From Klebsiella pneumoniae (GTDB lineage Bacteria; Pseudomonadota; Gammaproteobacteria; Pseudomonadales; Azotimanducaceae), in the NCBI GenBank assembly GCA_945878745.1, contig CAMDVY010000148.1:1-7237 (forward strand): a DNA stretch of 7,237 nucleotides. Reading direction: 5' to 3'. Below the pieces are notes generated by a model. It saw only the letters and a list, made by a program, of their open reading frames with translations, was not told where the DNA came from and searched no databases. Shown one piece after another: positions 5,419 to 7,237 of this stretch (position 1 is its first letter; each line of letters opens with the position of its first letter). Both the position numbers and the translations under genes were made by a program.

Positions 5419-6597
5419 ATGAACAGAACGTTACGCCATCGCGTGGCGGTGGTCGGATTGGGAGAAACACCGTATTACAAACGCGGTGGCAGCCCCGACC
5501 CTGAATTCAGGTTGGCGCTCGATGCGATCCTGAAAGCCTGTCAGAACGCGGGTATCTCGCCGAAGGAGATCGATGGATTTGCGTCCTACTCCAATGATCG
5601 CAGCGACCCGTCCAGACTGTCCGCGGCCCTGGGCTGTCATGAACTGCGTTTTGCGAGCATGCAGTGGGGTGGAGGTGGTGGAGGCGGATCCGCCGCCATC
5701 GCCAATGCATCGGCCGCCATAGCCACCGGGGTGGCCGATTGTGTGGTCGTGTTTCGTGCCCTCGCGCAAGGCCAGTTTGGTCGCTTTGGACAAGGCCCGC
5801 GCAGCAATTCGATCTCGGGGCCGTTCGCCCACACGCTGCCGTTTGGACTCATGTCACCCGCGCAGATGTTTGCGATGAAGGTTAACCGGTTCATGCACGA
5901 ACACGGCGTACACCAGAACGCATTGCGGTCGATTGCGCTGGCGTCATACCACCATGCGCAGAACAATCCGCGGGCGGTGATGTACGGTCGGCCGCTGGAC
6001 GAAACCCGTTATGAGGAATCCCGCTGGATCGTTGAGCCCTTCCATCTGTTCGACTGCTGTCTGGAAAACGACGGGGCCGCCGCGATGGTGCTGGTGAGTG
6101 CGGAACGCGCCAAAGACTTCCCGCATCCACCCTGTTACGTGCTGGGCGCTGTGGCTGGTTCGCAGCATCGCTCCGGCGCTTCGGTACATAACACGCCGGA
6201 CTACGCATCCTCCAGCTTCAAGCCCCTGGCGCCGCGGCTATATGAAATGGCAGGCGTGCAATCATCCGATGTCGACGTGCTGCAGGGTTACGAGAACTTT
6301 ACCGGTGGCGTACTCATGGCCATGGTCGAGCATGGCTTCTGTTCGCCGGACGACTGCAACGAATTTTTTGTGAAAGAGCGATTTCTGGCAGGCACCGGCT
6401 CTCTGCCACTGAACACCAGCGGTGGCAATCTGGCCGAGTGTTACATGCACGGACTTGGCCTCAACATCGAGGCTGTGCGCCAGGTGTGGGGGCAATCCAC
6501 CAGCCAGGTGCAGGATGTGAATGTATCGATGGTGATTTCAGGGCCAATGGTGACGCCGGTCAGCTCCTGCATATTCGGATCGGAGGCAACACGATGA
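5419..6597 (+). CDS. Thiolase-fold protein, SCP2/Ltp2-like; probable acyl-CoA aldolase rather than thiolase
   Basis: The 392-residue protein begins with VAVVGLGETPYYKRGG and has the thiolase fold of the SCP2-thiolase/lipid-transfer-protein group. True thiolases carry a nucleophilic cysteine near residue 90; here that region is QWGGGGGGGSAAIANAS (83-98), with seven glycines and no cysteine. The C-terminal motif GGNLAECYMHGLG (335-347) replaces the thiolase GG..GHP motif. Y291 (in LQGYENFT) and Y342 (in ECYMHG) have about the same spacing as the two active-site tyrosines I recall for the steroid side-chain aldolase Ltp2. With a DUF35 gene overlapping its stop by ATGA, the best reading is the large subunit of an aldolase-DUF35 complex that cleaves a tertiary beta-hydroxyacyl-CoA. 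The alternative is another DUF35-linked condensing or lyase enzyme. Automatic labels such as acetyl-CoA acetyltransferase would probably be wrong. Confidence 0.88.
   Translation: MNRTLRHRVAVVGLGETPYYKRGGSPDPEFRLALDAILKACQNAGISPKEIDGFASYSNDRSDPSRLSAALGCHELRFASMQWGGGGGGGSAAIANASAAIATGVADCVVVFRALAQGQFGRFGQGPRSNSISGPFAHTLPFGLMSPAQMFAMKVNRFMHEHGVHQNALRSIALASYHHAQNNPRAVMYGRPLDETRYEESRWIVEPFHLFDCCLENDGAAAMVLVSAERAKDFPHPPCYVLGAVAGSQHRSGASVHNTPDYASSSFKPLAPRLYEMAGVQSSDVDVLQGYENFTGGVLMAMVEHGFCSPDDCNEFFVKERFLAGTGSLPLNTSGGNLAECYMHGLGLNIEAVRQVWGQSTSQVQDVNVSMVISGPMVTPVSSCIFGSEATR
6582..6586 (+). promoter_or_regulatory. Ribosome binding site of the DUF35 gene inside the preceding gene
   Basis: GGAGG lies 7 nt before ATG 6594, within the last codons of the thiolase-like gene. 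The DUF35 protein can therefore be initiated independently as well as by coupling, which fits roughly equal production of two subunits. Confidence 0.65.
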
Positions 6598-7034
6598 GTG
6601 CTTACCTTTTGCCAGGACTGCCAGCACCGGTGCCATCCGGAGATGGACTGGATATCCCCTTCTGGGAGGGGCTGGCCAACAATCAACTTCTGTTGCAGCG
6701 CTGTCGAGCCTGCCGCACGTGGTTGTGGGGGCCAGAGTTCATCTGTCACCACTGTCACAGTGATGACCTGACATTCGAGCAAACCACGCCGGAAGGCATC
6801 ATCTACAGTCATGAGCGCGTCTGGCATCCCGTGCATCCGGCGCTCAAGGATCAAGGCCCTTACATCGTCGTACTCGTCGAATTGCCGCAGGCCGGAAACG
6901 TGCGAATCGTCGGCAATCTGCTGGGTGATCCGCGTCAGCCGATTTCCATTGGCGCCCGGGTCCGCGGTGTGTTCGAACACCATGTCGACGCAACGCCCGC
7001 CTTTACCTTGCTGCAGTGGGCCGTGGTCGACTGA
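6594..7034 (+). CDS. DUF35 zinc-ribbon/OB-fold protein, partner of the thiolase-like enzyme
   Basis: The 146-residue protein has the DUF35 layout. An N-terminal helix region (PFWEGLANNQLLLQRC) leads to a rubredoxin-like zinc ribbon with CRAC (C37, C40) and CHHC (C51, C54), followed by an OB-fold beta barrel (about 65-140). DUF35 proteins bind thiolase-fold enzymes, contributing to acyl-CoA binding and complex assembly, as ChsH2's DUF35 domain does for Ltp2. All four zinc-binding cysteines are present and the length is typical of stand-alone members. Unlike ChsH2 it is not fused to a MaoC domain; the MaoC gene in this window is separate and on the other strand. The start overlaps the upstream TGA as ATGA. 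Confidence 0.92.
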   Translation: MSAYLLPGLPAPVPSGDGLDIPFWEGLANNQLLLQRCRACRTWLWGPEFICHHCHSDDLTFEQTTPEGIIYSHERVWHPVHPALKDQGPYIVVLVELPQAGNVRIVGNLLGDPRQPISIGARVRGVFEHHVDATPAFTLLQWAVVD

Positions 7035-7070
7035 GCGCTGACCCAAATCATCTGAACTGGAGGAACCCGC

Positions 7071-7237
7071 ATGACCGAGATTCACGGCACCTTTGATCCA
7101 CGCTTCGAGCCTGTACGGGCGGCGCTTGCCACCAATTTCGCCGAAAAAGGCGATGTCGGCGCCAGTGTTGCGATCAGTCTGGACGGCGAAATGGTGGTTG
7201 ATCTCTGGGGCGGTCATCGTGATGCCGCGAGCACACT
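7071..7237 (+). CDS. Beta-lactamase-family serine hydrolase, N-terminal fragment (cut by window end)
   Basis: Fifty-five codons are visible, starting MTEIHGTFDPRFEPVR and containing GDVGASVAISLDGE and VVDLWGGHRD. This opening is typical of the class C beta-lactamase-like (EstB/LpqK-type) serine hydrolases, which act as esterases, amidases or peptidases and are common in lipid and terpenoid catabolic clusters. The catalytic SxxK and YxN motifs would lie beyond the edge, so activity cannot be judged. GGAGG (7059-7063) lies 7 nt before the ATG, and the gene follows the DUF35 stop by 36 nt, so it is probably in the same operon. There is no signal peptide, so the product is probably cytoplasmic. 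An antibiotic-resistance function should not be inferred. Confidence 0.85.
   Translation, partial: MTEIHGTFDPRFEPVRAALATNFAEKGDVGASVAISLDGEMVVDLWGGHRDAAST

Noticed and set aside
6441..7217. Long minus-strand open frame (258 codons) opposite the thiolase-like, DUF35 and hydrolase genes
   Set aside because: It spans three plus-strand genes that have family motifs and good ribosome sites. Its own translation shows no recognisable domain, so it is a shadow of GC-rich codon use.
7071..7237. Antibiotic-resistance beta-lactamase
   Set aside because: The visible N-terminus has no signal peptide and fits the cytoplasmic EstB-like esterase group; catalytic motifs are outside the window.

Overview
The window looks like a chromosomal segment of a moderately GC-rich Gram-negative bacterium, most likely a gammaproteobacterium. 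The lineage is inferred from three things: an EnvZ-type sensor kinase, a periplasmic LolA-like protein that implies an outer membrane, and GTAG-type REP palindromes of the kind common in pseudomonads and related groups. Seven protein genes are visible, two of them cut by the window edges. I see no rRNA, tRNA, CRISPR array, transposase or phage gene.

Layout. Positions 1-798 (+) hold the C-terminal part of a HAMP/HisKA/HATPase histidine kinase. Converging on it and overlapping its last 86 nt is a two-gene minus-strand unit: a MaoC-type (R)-enoyl-CoA hydratase (1141-1977), then a small four-helix membrane protein (713-1144). The two are joined by an ATGA stop/start overlap. Positions 1978-2278 separate the hydratase from a divergent gene and hold two adjacent REPIN-like elements, each a pair of inverted REP palindromes. 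Next come a secreted LolA-like protein (2279-3064, +) and a large MMPL/RND exporter (3075-5240, -), arranged tail to tail with only 10 nt between their stops. A 178-nt divergent intergenic region (5241-5418) follows, containing a near-perfect 16-bp palindrome. The last unit runs rightward: a thiolase-fold protein without a recognisable N-terminal nucleophilic cysteine (5419-6597), a DUF35 zinc-ribbon/OB-fold protein overlapping it by ATGA (6594-7034), and the start of a beta-lactamase-family serine hydrolase (7071 to the edge).

How the genes may work together. The hydratase, the thiolase-like protein with its DUF35 partner, and the hydrolase suggest catabolism of a branched, steroid or terpenoid acyl-CoA. 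The thiolase/DUF35 pair resembles the Ltp2-ChsH2(DUF35) retro-aldolase of steroid side-chain degradation. The LolA-like protein and RND exporter would move a lipid or lipoprotein-like substrate across the envelope. The shared lipid theme is inferred from gene families and proximity; the substrate cannot be read from the sequence.
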